64,000 bases of DNA from Palaemon carinicauda (lineage: Eukaryota > Arthropoda > Malacostraca > Decapoda > Palaemonidae): positions 88,643,566 to 88,707,565 of the forward strand of contig NC_090750.1 in the NCBI RefSeq assembly GCF_036898095.1, given 5' to 3'. How positions within the stretch are numbered: the first letter of the stretch is position 1; every line of letters begins with the position of its first letter. The notes beneath the pieces were generated by a model. The model was given only the letters and a program-made list of their open reading frames with translations, was not told where the DNA came from and did not search any database. Both the position numbers and the translations under genes were made by a program. Shown one piece after another: positions 34,862 to 46,650 of this stretch.

Positions 34862-35179
34862 TTATAGAAGGAAAGGTAAAATTGCCTTCCTTCTGGGATA
34901 ATTTGTAAACTCCTTCTTGTAGTTGCGATGCTTGCCCAGGGCCCATACAGCCATTTGGTAGAAACCACACAAAGCAAAGAGACCAGCAGGCAAGCAACTT
35001 GTCATGACTGTAAATGCTACCCAAGACCCAACCTCATACGTGTAGTTTGGACACGAGACAGAGTTGAAAAGAAATGTTAGCGGATTGCTGTCCGGGTACG
35101 GAATCTTCCGTTCCTTGGACCCAGCTGGCCTTAAATTTCTGAGGAGTAAGTGGATACTGAAGTTGCCAAGTTCACATAC
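34862..35179 (-). CDS. TECR: TECR terminal coding exon (reductase C-terminus)
   Basis: This 318-nt exon encodes 105 residues and a TAA stop. It begins VCELGNFSIHLLLRNLRPAG, continues with SKERKIPYP and then SCPNYTYEVGSWVAF. The NYTYEVGSW segment carries the tyrosine known to matter for TECR activity and belongs to the steroid 5-alpha-reductase C-terminal domain. The protein ends KEFTNYPRRKAILPFLL, the typical family C-terminus. The acceptor is AATTTTACAG above 35179. Confidence 0.95.
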   Translation of the reverse strand, partial: VCELGNFSIHLLLRNLRPAGSKERKIPYPDSNPLTFLFNSVSCPNYTYEVGSWVAFTVMTSCLPAGLFALCGFYQMAVWALGKHRNYKKEFTNYPRRKAILPFLL

Positions 35180-37269
35180 CTGTAAAATTAATTTAAGAAT
35201 TTGTTATAATGTTAATCTCTGATGATATGGCTATTGCCAACCGTTAAAATTTACTAGACATCACAAGAAGTAATAACACAGGTAATATAGGATCCCTGAT
35301 GATGAAGAGGAAAAATACTTACAAAAAAAAGGAAAAATACATAATAAAAAGGAAAAATACATTGGAGAAAAATTTATACAACCTCATTTTTCCTTGTCTA
35401 GTCTCCTCACCATTCAGATATCTACTCTTAAAGAACATTCTAGTCAAAACACATGCATGAAACATTTCTTTTACTAAATATTTCACCTACTATACTTTCT
35501 CGCCTCTATAAAGAACTTCATGAGAACTTCTGGTAAAATATCGGGAGTCCCCCTCTCTTGAACGATGTTCCCTATCACTAACTGAATCACTTTACACTTG
35601 AACTGCTTTTTTCATTTATTTAAAAATAGCAAGAAAATGAGATATTGCAATGCAGTTAAATAAATTTACTACTAACCCTACCAGAGCCTTATCTGGGTGG
35701 GTGCTTCTCCAAATTTTAGCGGGATTTCCCACATTCTTAACATCTCCAGATAAGCAGACAATTGATTCGTCAATGTCAGCACCCCTTTCGCAATGCTCAT
35801 TGTTTTGATATCTTATTTTTTGTTCAGTATTGTAACTGTACCAACCTATTGGCAATTTTTGTGAATTTTTTGTAGGTCGGCCAAACTCGTACCTTGTCCA
35901 TGCTTAGCAATAATTTCGTAGTTCACTAAAATAATGTCATCTTTATAAGTTAGCCCAAAATATCGGTCACAATTCAACTAAGAACAGATTTAAAGATACT
36001 GGAATGAGATGATGCTTCTACGAGTGATGTTCGGAGAGTGTAAGAATGCATTGGTGGTGTAAGGGCACTGTGTGACTGATTTCTGCACATTGAGTGATAG
36101 TCTCATTAGTACTTGTTCATATAGTGTCAAATATTTACTTATAGACCGATGTAATACTCTTAAGCTAATTTAAATTTGTATACTCGCATTCAATGTTACT
36201 CGTATCCCGGGGTACTACTGTATTAGGAAAGGGACGCTCTCCTAGCGATGTAACATTAAAGGTGATAGCCTTATTAACTACACATCTTTTATTTTTTTCT
36301 TCTCAAACGGCAGCAGGTCATATATTTCCAAAATTCAGGACATATAAACAATATATAGACATTTTTTTTCATTGAGATGGTTGGAGTAGGTGTTACCTCT
36401 ATCCATTTCCTCAAACCTAATGAATTATTAATATTAATTTTGTTCAGTTGGGCATACAAAAGTCAGTCATAAAAAGCTGATAAGTGTTACAAGTTCAGCC
36501 CTATACTGAATTGTATCACTTTTGGCTTTTTTTAACTACTTTTGTTGTGCAAATGTAGCATATAACCATTACTGGGTATCTAGAGCTTTGATCATTGGCA
36601 GTGGGGTACCACTGAGCATTCATAGTGCAAGAGGTAACTCTCGGTTAATGATGATGGGGAGAGGATTTTTCTATCATCATTCATTGAAGGATAGAGTTGT
36701 TGAATATATAACGTCTCAATCCGAAGTAGATGGGCGAAGTCTGCAAGATTCCTAAAGATAGTAACAGTGTACTGTATAACGTTTGAGGGTTCGTTGCTAC
36801 CCTTTTATATTACAGTACTGTACAACTGTAAACTTCCATGTTCTAACTATAAAATTATATAGCAGTGATTTGAAGAGACAGATAGTTGTTAAACAACCAC
36901 AAGAATAAAGGAATCCTTCTGTCTGGAATTTAAAATAATAAACATCGCAGTCATTCAGATTATCTGGAGGTGGGGCTGGATCCTTCTTGATTAGGTGTTA
37001 GCCATGTGGCTTCTCCAGACTAAAGATGTAACAGACAAAAATTCTACACTTCCAAAGAGAGAGCCTCGCCTTGTTGAGTCAAAACTGATCATGTTATGGG
37101 TCAATGAAGAACAGTCTGGTAGAATCAAACATTTATCTTCTTGGTAGGAGTCATGGGCTTAGTCAGTGTCTTGAATAATTTTGGTCCTCAATGCAGAAGT
37201 CTGAAGTTCATTTGACATCTTGGGAGCTTTGTTGGTAATGACTGCCTCCTATTTTGTCTCTCAAAGAAG
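35180..37269. other. TECR intron DNA, nothing recognised
   Basis: AT-rich intron between the last two coding exons. Frames at 35616-35855 and 36522-36755 have no recognisable motif and no homologous pattern. Confidence 0.5.
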
Positions 37270-37675
37270 ACTAAATGGCAGAGGACAAGACACTGCTACC
37301 AGAATAAAGAGAAGGAAAGTTAAAAAGTTATGATGCCTTCCAAACAAAGCAACTTGTTAAACCCCTTCGTAAGACAGATGATCAACAGCTTGCCCTAGTG
37401 GCAAAGAAGCATACAGTATTGTCTCGGGAGTTACTCTCCTCACGGATTTAAGAACTAAATAAGTTTATATTATCATATTCTTAGCAAAGTGTTGTTACTA
37501 CTACCGGAATAGAGTGAAGGAGAGTTATAAATTTATGATACCTTCCAAACAGAGCAACTCACTGGACCCTTTGAAAGACAGATGATCAACAGCTTGCCCT
37601 AGTGGCAAAGAAGCACAAAGCCTAGTGAGTGACAGTATCATATTCTTAGCAAAGTGTTGTTGCTATTGCTGACAT
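37270..37675. repeat. Diverged tandem duplication of about 190 bp
   Basis: GACAGATGATCAACAGCTTG then CCCTAGTGGCAAAGAAGCA occurs at about 37374 and 37570, with matching flanks (ATGATGCCTTCCAAAC / ATGATACCTTCCAAAC). TATCATATTCTTAGCAAAGT also occurs twice. Confidence 0.75.
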
Positions 37676-37999
37676 AAGAACTAGAGGAGTCATAGCAAGG
37701 CATTCCTTGAGGCATTGCATAGCCTTATAAATGCAATAACAATCACAATTAGAGCCATCGGTACATTTTCTATCTCTTCCTACATCACATGATCAGTTGC
37801 AGTCTCAGCTGTGGTCATGGTTGAAAGAGGATATGGAGAGGTGACATAAATAATGGTTACATTTCTTCCCAAAAAGGCTACTACAGAAAATGAAAAACTA
37901 AGACAAACAGAAGAGCACAAATGGCCTAATGATGCACATACGCTTGCATCTGAACTTGATGGAGTAGTCTATGGAAGGAAAGAGATGTTTATTTAGGTC

Positions 38000-38700
38000 A
38001 AGAAGTAGAATTTATTCTCATCATTTGTAGCAGCACATGATCCAGCATGCATATAAATATTTTGCTGATTAATCAAAGCAGAAAGTGTCTGGATTCTTAA
38101 CACTAGGAATAGTACAAGTTAAGGAATCAAGAACAAACAGTATATAAAGGTGTAGTAGTGCCAAACCACAACCCAAAGCATCTGTAACATCCACAGAAGT
38201 TCTCTCAGAACATAATTTTCAGACCACATCAGGTATTCATCTAAGAGTTATCGGTGACCGTGGATTTACTAGCTGAAGTTACAAATCCAGCAAACTGAAG
38301 TCACTGTTAGGAACCAGCTTTTCCCTCAATACAAAGAGTCTACCTCTGATCAAAGGACTGGGACTCTCAGAGCCTCAGTATTAAGGAAAACATACAGATC
38401 CTGCTGTGGAGCCTCAGGATCAAGGAAAACATACTGATCCTACCTTCTACTGTTAAGTGCAAATTCTTTTCAGTATTTATGACCATACCCAAGCAAGTAG
38501 CTCTCCTAGATGCACTAGGTTTAACTTCTTGAAGTTCACATAAATTTATGGATCAAGTACAAAAGCATGAAGAGGCTACCAAGTAGCAATCATCAATGTA
38601 GCGAACTGAAAACTCAAGCAAGGTAGTAAGCGCAAGCAAGACAGCAGTAGTACAACAGCAGGTCTCTTGAAAAGTCCTTAATGCAGAAGCTCTAGAAATA
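38000..38700 (-). pseudogene. Divergent DIRS-like RT remnant in a TECR intron
   Basis: At 38534-38603 the minus strand reads VRYIDDCYLVASS, followed downstream by TCLGMVINTEKNLHL and EGRI, matching the DIRS RT pattern RYxDDxxLxxSS ... LGMxxxT ... ExRI. Further on (about 38.18 kb) DVTDALGCGLALL resembles the RNase H start. Stops interrupt the frame, and no long ORF or terminal repeats were found. Family assignment is tentative. Confidence 0.5.
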
Positions 38701-39754
38701 AAAGACTACCACTGACATAACTAGCGTAGTCAACATAGCTGATATTGCATGAGCAGAATATACAGCAGGAACAACCTCTGGTGAAACAAGAACACCAGCA
38801 GAGGCAGGCACAGCAAAAATCACTGGAGCAAGTTAGTAGCATTGGTGATGGTGCCAGGTTGGCATAAGTAGCAGACAATAGAATAGATAATAAAATAGAT
38901 AGCCAAAAAAATAAACTGGCAAAGATGGCCATGATGACACCAAATGAAAATTCTATTGTGACTGAAGAACTGGTAGAGAAAAATATTACATATACAAAAG
39001 CTGGCAAAAAGGCTGAGAATTTGAATACTAAAACAGTTTTGGCAAATAATGAGAAGGAATTAGAGCTAGTTAGCTATTAACGCTTTAAATATGGAAGTGG
39101 CAAAATGAAGACGCATAGAAAGTTCCCAGAAATCGTTGAAGAGTGAATGCACTGAAAACCTAGACCTGCTTGGTCTTGAGAAGAGACATTAAAAGAGTGA
39201 GATGGGAGGGCCATAAGCTATCTGTCCAGAGTGGTATAATCTTGAAATTTGTATTTGGAATTCAGTTATTACAAAAATAAAATAAAAATGAAGTACATAC
39301 AACTACTAAAAGAAGGACCAAGGGTACAAAACTTCACCAGTACTTCAATCAACTGAAGTAAAACTTTTATTGAAATTTTGCAACCGCACTGAAGCAAAAG
39401 AAGGGATGTTTTTGCAATAAGAACTGTTGTCTTTTAAAACCCCAGCAAACATCTACTATCAAATTTTTCAAATGCATTATTGATACGTTTATCAATTACT
39501 CTAAATCCATATCCAATTTCAGCTTTTGACTAGAATTTAAGACATGTAAAAAGCATCTACTGTATTTACATTTTTAAATATCTTAACTTCTACTTCATGT
39601 CCATGAATGATACCATTTATTAAATACAGCAAATCAGAATCATGAATTTCAGTACTACTATTTAAGGATGCAAATAAGCATGAATAAGTATGTAATGAAA
39701 TATGACTTTATTTCCAAGAAAAATGAGACAAACTTGAATATGAAAAGTACTTAC

Positions 39755-39971
39755 AAGAAAAGCTGCCAAAGCTCCATAAACCTGAACATCAGATGGAGGA
39801 GTAAACAAAGGATGGTTGATATGGTAAGCTACATAGGCAGTGAATCCCCAGTAGTATGTGCAGTTCTTGAACAGATTGAACAAGGGCATGGTGCTGTGAG
39901 AGAACCTATGGACAAACTTCGTTTCCAGCAGTCTCTTGGCATAATGGAATGTATAGCATCCAGCTGCAATG
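39755..39971 (-). CDS. TECR: TECR coding exon (membrane core)
   Basis: This 217-nt exon encodes [20 protein letters not shown] and then [20 protein letters not shown] with WGFTAY, nearly identical to the central signature of TECR proteins (HY-KRLLET-FVHRFSH-TMPL-N-FKNC-YYWGF). The acceptor is TTTCTCTTTCAG above 39971; the donor is TTTCTT|GTAAGT below 39755. Exit is in phase 0. This is the strongest single match for the gene's identity. Confidence 0.95.
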
Positions 39972-40029
39972 CTGAAAGAGAAATACAGTTGTGTAATACA
40001 AGAATTCTAATTACAGTACTACCTATTTT

Positions 40030-42350
40030 ACGTATTTACATACATCATCATATCCCAAGGCACTTCCCCCAATTTTGGGGGGTAGCCGACACTAACAAAT
40101 GAAACCAAAGAAAAAGGGGACCTCTACTCTCTATGTTCCTCCCAGCCTGACAAGGGACTCAACCAAGTTCAGCTGGTACTGCTAGGGTGCCACAGAGCCA
40201 CCCTCCCCCGTTATCCACCACAGATGAAGCTTCATTATGCTGAATCCCCTACTGCTGCTACCTCCGCGGTCATCTAAAGCACCGGAGGAAGCAGCAGGGC
40301 CTGCCGGAACTGCGTCACAATCGCTCACCATTCATTCCTATTTCTAGCACACACTCTTGCCTCTCTCACATCTATCCTCCTATCACCCAGAGCTTTCTTC
40401 ACTCCATCCATCCACCCAAACCTTGGCCTTCCTCTTGTACTTCTCCCATCAACTCTTGCATTCATCACCTTCTTTAGCAGACAGCCATTTTCCATTCTCT
40501 CAACATGGCCAAAGCACCTCAACACATTCATATCCACTCTAGCTGTTAACTCATTTCTTACACCCGTTCTCACCCTCACCACTTCGTTCCTAACCCTATC
40601 TACTCGAGATACACCAGCCATACTCCTTAGACACTTCATCTCAAACACATTCAATTTCTGTCTCTCCATCACTTTCATTCCCCACAACTCCGATCCATAC
40701 ATCACAGTTGGTACAATCACTTTCTCATATAGAATTCTCTTTACATTCATGCCCAAACCTCTATTTTTCACTACTCCCTTAACTGCCCCCAACACTTTGC
40801 AACCTTCATTCACTCTCTGACATACATCTGCTTCCACTCCACCACTTGCTGCAACAACAGACCTTAAGTACTTAAACTGATCCACCTCCTCAAGTAACTC
40901 TCCATTCAACATGACATTCAACCTTGCACCACCTTCCCTTCTCGTACATCTCATAACCTTACTCTTACCCACATTAACTCTCAACTTCCTTCTCTCACAC
41001 ACCCTTCCAAATTCTGTCACTAGTCGGTCAAGCTTCTCTTCTGTGTCTGCAACCAGTACAGTATTATCCACAAACAACAACTGATTTACCTCCCATTCAT
41101 GGTCATTCTTGTCTACCAGTTTTAATCCTCGTCCAAGCACTCGAGCATTCACCTCTCTCACCACTCCATCAACATACAAGTTAAACAACCACGGCGACAT
41201 CATACATCCCTGTCTCAGCCCCACTCTCACCGGCAAACCAATCACTCACTTCATTTCCTATTCTAACACATGCTTTACTACCTTTATAGAAACTTTTCAC
41301 TGCTTGCAACAACCTTCCACTAACTCCATATAACCTCATCACATTCCACATTGCTTCCCTATCAACTCTATCATAAGCTTTCTCCAGATCCATAAACGCA
41401 ACATACACCACCTTACCTTTTGCTAAATATTTCTCGCATATCTGCCTAACTGTAAAAATCTGATTCATACAACCCCTACCTCTTCTAAAACCACCCTGTA
41501 CTTCTAAGATTTCATTCTCTGTTTTATCCTTAATCCTATCAATCATTACTCTACCATACACTTTTCCAACTACACTCAACAAACTAATACCTCTTGAATT
41601 ACAACACTCATGCACATCTCCCTTACCCTTATATAGTGGTACAATACATGCACACACCCAATCTACTGGTACCATTGACAACACAAAACACATATTAAAC
41701 AATCTCACCAACCATTCAAGTACAGTCTCACGCCCTTCCTTCAACATCTCAGCTCTCACACCATCCATACCAGATGCTTTTCCTACTCTCGTTACATCTA
41801 GGGCTCTCCTCACTTCCTCTATTGTAATTTCTTTCTCATTCTCATCTCCCATCACCGGCACCTCAATACCTGCAACAGCAATTATATCTGCCTCCCTATT
41901 ATCCTCTACATTCAGTAAATTTTCAAAATATTCCTCCCACCTTTTCCTTGCCTCCTCTCCTTTTAACAACCTTCCATTTCCATCTTTCACTGTCTCTTCA
42001 ATGCTTGAGCCAGCCTTCCTTAATCTCTTCACTTCTTTCCAAAACTTCTTATTCTCTTCATATGACTGACCCAATCCCTGACCCCACCTCAGGTCAGCTG
42101 CCCTCTTTGCCTCACGTACCTTGCGCTTTACTTCCACCTTTTTCTCTCTATATTTTTCATACTTCTCTATACTATTACTCTGCAGTCATTCTTCAAAAGC
42201 CCTCTCTTTCTCTTCCACTTTTACCTTCACTCCTTCATTCCACCATTCACTGCCCTTCCTCATGCTGCCTCCAACAACCTTCTTGCCACACACATCACTT
42301 GCAATCCCAACAAAATTTTGTTTTACTAACTTCCACTAAATTGGATTAAA
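40030..42350 (-). mobile_element. 5'-truncated non-LTR retrotransposon (LINE)
   Basis: Starts at about 42350 in the middle of ORF2 and ends near 40030 after a 3' UTR containing CCCCCAATTTTGGGGGGTAG, which I associate with decapod LINE tails. Lies in the big TECR intron, between the 39971 exon and DIRS element B. Contains an RT with a frameshift and a mutated active site. Confidence 0.75.
40325..42300 (-). pseudogene. LINE reverse transcriptase ORF, frameshifted and active-site mutated
   Basis: 42137-41240 carries the front of RT: GKASGMDGVRAEMLKE, CNSRGISLLSVVGKVYGRVM, QGGFRRGRGCMNQIF and FMDLEKAYDRVDREAMW. 41245-40325 carries GLRQGCMMSPWLFNLYVDGV, LLFVDNTVLVADTEEKL and a C-terminus ending STRGRPRFGWMDGVKKAL. 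The two halves are offset by a small indel near 41.24 kb. The catalytic pair, normally ADD, reads VDN here (codons at 41063-41071), so the second Asp is lost. Confidence 0.8.
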
Positions 42351-42697
42351 ATGTACCCAAGTGCTATATAGAAATTAATTCTATAGCTACAGTATAACCC
42401 TATTCTTTGATATTTTCCACTTATATTAAACACAAAATATTAAACACAAAAGAAATACAGTAAGTAAAATTAAAATATAAAATACTGTATGTACGGTGCA
42501 GTGTCTAACAAAGAATAGTACTCAGGAGATACATTATTATAATTGAATTTTGTGATTAAAACTCACCCATCTAATAACTGACAACAATTCATTACTTTTA
42601 AAAAATGTCTATCGATATCTTATGCTCACTTTATGATATCAATTTTGAGTTGAGAATCTGCAACTCTAGTACAACCTTCTCGACTCGATTAAAAATG

Positions 42698-42890
42698 TTA
42701 TTTTCATTAGTAAAATAAATTTTTGAATATACTTACCCGATAATCATGTAGCTGTCAACTCCGTTGCCCGACAGAATTCTACGGAAGGGATACGCCAGCG
42801 ATCGCTATACAAGAGGGGGGTGTACTCACAAGCGCCACCTGTGGCCAGGTACTGCAGTACTTCTTGTTGACACCACCTCAATTTTTCCTC
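42698..42890 (-). repeat. Element B 3' inverted terminal repeat
   Basis: The outer 52 bases (42698-42749) are a perfect inverted copy of 42933-42984. The inner part, including GGCGCTTGTGAGTACAC on the complement, matches 49187-49347 inverted. Confidence 0.88.
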
Positions 42891-42932
42891 GGTCCACTGG
42901 TTCTATGGGGAGGAAGGGTGGGTCAATTAAAT

Positions 42933-43030
42933 CATGATTATCGGGTAAGTATATTCAAAAATTTATTTTACTAATGAAAATAACATTTTTCAATATTAAA
43001 CTTACCCGATAATCATGTAGCTGATTCACA
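42933..43030 (-). repeat. Element B internal complementary region
   Basis: 42933-42984 pairs with the 3' terminus without visible mismatch; 42985-43022 matches the reverse complement of the 5' terminus (TTTCAATATTAAACTTACCC). Same two-part layout as in element A. Confidence 0.85.
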
Positions 43031-43407
43031 CCCAGGGAGGTGGGTGAAAACCAGTGTACATGTATATCAAGAAGCTAAGTATCCCGTATTTCATATTATC
43101 AGTTATTCAAAATAACAATGAAATTACAAGTACCTGGTAAGGAAGTCGACTTGAGCCATTACTCTGCCTTAAATAAATTCGTCTTCCTTACTGAGCGCAG
43201 CGTTCCTCTTAGGAGGCTGAACAACTCTAAGGTGCTGAAGTATCAAGGGCTGCAACCCATACTAAAGGACCTCATCACAACCTTTAACCTCGGCGCTTCT
43301 CAAGAAAGAATTGACCACCCGCCAAATCAACAAGGATGTGGAAGGCTTCTTAGCCGACCGTACAACCCATAAAAAGTATTCAAGAGAAAGGTTAAAAGGT
43401 TATGGGA

Positions 43408-44779
43408 TTATGGGAATGTAGTGGCTGAGCCCTCGCCTACTACTGCATTCGTTGCTACGAATGGTCCCAGGGTGTAGCAGTACTCGTAAAGAGACTGGAC
43501 ATCTTTGAGATAGAATGATGCGAACACTGACTTGCTTCTCCAATAGGTTGCATCCATAACACTCTGCAGAGAATGGTTCTGTTTGAAGGCCACTGAAGTA
43601 GCCACAGCTCCCACTTCATGTGTCCTTACCTTCAGCAAAGCAAGGTCTTCTTCCTTCAGATGAGAATGTGCTTCCCTAATCAGAAGCCTGAATAGTAAGA
43701 AACTGAGTTCTTAGAACTTGGGAAAGAAGGTTTCTTGATAGCACACCATAAGGCTTCTGATTGTCCTCGTAAAGGTTAAGACCTTTTTAGATAGTACCTA
43801 AGAGCTCTAACTGGGCAAAGTACTCTCTCCAGTTCATTCCCCACCAAGTTGGACAGGCTTGGGATCGCGAACGACTTAGGCCAAGGACGTGAAGGAAGCT
43901 CGTTTAGCAAAAACCGAGCTGCAAGGAACATGTAGTCGTTTCAGATGTGAAAACAATGATCCTGCTGAAGGCGTGGATCTCACTTACTCTTTTAGCTGTT
44001 GTCAAGCACACGAGGAAAAGAGTTTTTAATGTGAGGTCCTAAAAAGAGGCTGATTGGAGAGGTTCAAATCTTGATGACATAAGGAACCTTAGGACCACGT
44101 CTAGATTCCAGCCTGGAGTGGACAACCGACGTTCCTTTGAGGTCTCAAAAGACCTAGGGAGGTCCTGTAGATCTTTGTTGGTGGAAAGATCCAAGCCTCT
44201 GTGGCGGAAAACCGCTGCCAACATACTTCTGTAACCCTTGATCGTAGGAGCTGAAAGGGATCTTACTTTCCTTAGATGTAACAGGAAGTCAGCAATCTGG
44301 GTTACAGTGGTACTGGTTGAGGAAACTGCATTGGTCTTGTACCAGCTACGGAAGACTTCCCCTTGAGACTGATAGATTCTGAGAGTGGATGTTCTCCTTG
44401 CTCTGGCAAACGCTCTGGCTGCCTCCTTCGAAAAGCCCCTAGCTCTTGAGAGTCTTTCGAAAGTCTGAAGGCAGTCAGACGAAGAGCGTGGAGGTTTGGG
44501 TGTACCTTCTTTACGTGAGGTTGACGTAGAAGGTTCACTCCTAGAGGAAGAGTCCTGGGAATGTCGACCAGCCATTGCAGTACCTCTATGAACCATTCTC
44601 TCGCGGGCCAGAACGGAGCCAATCCACGTCAGCCGTGTCCCTTTGCGAGAGGAGAACTTCTGAAGTACCCTGTTGACAATCTTGAACGGCGGGAATGCAT
44701 ACAGGTCGAGATGGGACCAATCCAGCAGAAAAGCATCCACGTGAACTGCTGCTGGGTCTGGAATCGGAGAACAATACAA
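43408..44779 (-). pseudogene. DIRS B methyltransferase-like region and tyrosine recombinase, inactivated
   Basis: 44779-44039 reads from the methyltransferase-like segment (AVHVDAFLLDWSHLDLYAFP) straight into the recombinase N-terminus (LLHLRKV, TIKGYRSML). In A these lie in different frames, so an indel near 44.62 kb has fused them here. 43638-43408 holds the recombinase C-terminus with HEVGAVATS where A has HEVRAIATS: the catalytic Arg of the HxxR motif is replaced by Gly. The Tyr region FASFYLKD is present. 43.64-44.04 kb, including the first catalytic Arg region, is out of frame. Confidence 0.8.
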
Positions 44780-45001
44780 CAGGAGTCTCTAGGTTATCGA
44801 GGTAGCGAACAGATCTATGGTTGGCTGACCCCACAGGGCCCAAAGTCTGCTGCAAACACTCTTGTGAAGGGTCCACTCTGTGGGGATGACCTGACCCTTC
44901 CGGCTGAGGCGATCTGCCATGACATTCATACCGCCCTGAATGAACCTCGTTACCAGCGTGAGCTTTCGATCTTTTGACCAGATGAGGAGGTCCCTTGCGA
45001 T

Positions 45002-45891
45002 CTAGAACAACTTCCACGAAAGAGTCCCTCCCTGCTTGAAGATGTAAGCCAGGGCTGTGGTGTTGTCAGAGTCCACCTCCACCACCTTGTTAAGCTGGAG
45101 GGACTTGAAGTTTATCAAGGCCAGAAGAACCGCCAACAACTCCTTGCAATTGATGTGAAGTGTCCTTTGCTCCTGATTCCATGTTCCCGAGCATTCCTGT
45201 CCGTCCAAAGTCGCACCCCAGCCCGTGTCTGATGCGTCCGAGAGGAGACGGCGGTCGGGTTTCTGAACAGCCAAATGTAGACTTCCTTGAGAAGAAAGCT
45301 GTTCTTACACCACGCGAGAGAAGACCTCCTCTCTTCGGAAACAGGAACTGAGACCGTCTCTAGCGTCATGTCCTTTATCCAGTGAGCAGCTAGATGATAC
45401 TGAAGGTGGGGGAGGTGGAGTCTCCCTAACACGATGAACAGGGCCAGCGATGAAAGTGTCCCTGTTAGACTCATCCACTACCTGACTGAGCATCGGTTCC
45501 TTCTCAGCATGCTCTGGATGCATTCTAGGGCTTGGAAGATCCTTGGGGCCGACGGAAAAGCCCGAAAAGCTCGACTCTGAAGATCCATACCCAGGTAGAC
45601 AATGGTCTGGGATGGGACGAGCTGAGACTCCTCAAAATTGACCAGGAGGCCCAGTTCCTTGGTCAGATCCATAGTCCATCTGAGAATCTCCAGACAGCGA
45701 CGACTTGTGGGAGCTCTTAAAAGCCAGTCGTCTGACGGAGCCGGACACAAGATCATGGTACTGCTGCACAGTCTGTGAACTGTCAACCATGGGGAAGCGA
45801 GGAAGTACAGTGACAACCCGAAGCTGTCTAGACTGTCTGGGTCGTATAGACAACTCCTTATCGGGTTGCTGAGGTTGCCGCACTGCGTCAC
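45002..45891 (-). pseudogene. DIRS B RT / RNase H, inactivated
   Basis: 45891-45478 covers only the back half of RT; the catalytic block reads PAPSDDWLLRA, so the aromatic residue before the DD is lost, and motif A upstream is deleted. VYLGMDLQSRAF follows. RNase H is split over frames: LLSDASDTGWGATL and NCKELLAVLLALINF are readable at 45274-45115, with DSDNTTALAYIFKQGG after it. Frame changes occur at about 45.5 and 45.3 kb. Confidence 0.75.
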
Positions 45892-46260
45892 AACAAGTCA
45901 CTTCTGCTGGTTGTTGAACGTCTTCCCAGTGACACACTGACTCCGTAAACAAAAAATCCTCTAACAAGGACTAAGCTTGGACTGCATGTCTTGCAACACA
46001 GCTCAAGGTCTATGGGAGCAGGTGTGGTAACAGACGGGGTTAGCGACTGAAGTGGAACCATTACCTTCCCTGGAAGCATGTTATGCTTAAATAAAAGTCC
46101 ATAGGAGGCTACGCAGCTAAAGGCTCCTCTCCAAATGACAGAGTCCTCAAGGGAATATCAGAAGGAGGGAGAAAAGCACTTTCTCATCTACAGGGACCAT
46201 ATCCGAGAAAAGCTAAGTTCTCTCAGTGAGGGTTTCACTGGTGCAAAAGCAGCAGACTAG
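45892..46260 (-). pseudogene. DIRS B rearranged gag fragments
   Basis: Contains a second, diverged copy of the gag segment AVLQDMQSKL (about 46.0 kb) in addition to the one at 47.5 kb, followed by the acidic gag piece similar to A at 22.74-22.86 kb. The order and duplication differ from A, so this part of B has been rearranged. Confidence 0.5.
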
Positions 46261-46340
46261 AAGGCAATGTTATGAAACTGCTTGACAGTCTAGTGAGTTG
46301 GCAACAACCAAAGATGTGTGACTGAGAAGCATGCGGTAAG

Positions 46341-46420
46341 GTATGCAGAGCATGCTGTATGTAGAGCATGCTGTATGCAGAGCATGCTGTATGTAGAGCA
46401 TGCTGTAAGAGAAGCAGAGC
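46341..46420. repeat. 16-bp minisatellite (AGCATGCTGTATGTAG)
   Basis: Four to five units, each containing the palindrome GCATGC. Lies next to the hAT-like fragment inside element B. Confidence 0.8.
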
Positions 46421-46430
46421 ATGTTGCATG

Positions 46431-46650
46431 GCGTGTAACATTTCTCAGAAATTCCATGACCAGTGCTAGATTGAGTAATATCGCATTACTGTCCATTGAA
46501 AGTGCACGTGCCGAGGGAATTGATTTAGACTGTTTTGTTGATGAATTTGATAGCCGGCATGATAATCGTAGAATTAAGCTGCACTAAATATACGATCTAT
46601 AATCTACTTCACCTCAGGACAGGGAAACTCGCCCTGTTGGCAACACTGCA
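46431..46650 (+). pseudogene. hAT transposase C-terminal fragment with terminal inverted repeat
   Basis: The reading frame up to the stop near 46587 contains NSMTSARLSNIALLSIES and then LDCFVDEFDSR, resembling the C-terminal dimerisation segment of hAT transposases (S-M-x-x-R-L-x-x-L-A-x-L-S-I-E). About 65 bp downstream, CAGGGAAACTCGCCCTG and GGCAACACTG form a plausible right terminus: on the complement it starts CAGTGTTGCCAAC, typical of hAT ends. The 5' part of the transposon is absent. Confidence 0.5.

Noticed and set aside
38678..39007. 109-codon Cys/Ser-rich minus-strand frame
   Set aside because: No recognisable motif or membrane-protein pattern, and it lies next to a decayed RT; likely chance.
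46235..46496. Frames rich in AEHAV or QHAL repeats
   Set aside because: Translations of the 16-bp GCATGC minisatellite.
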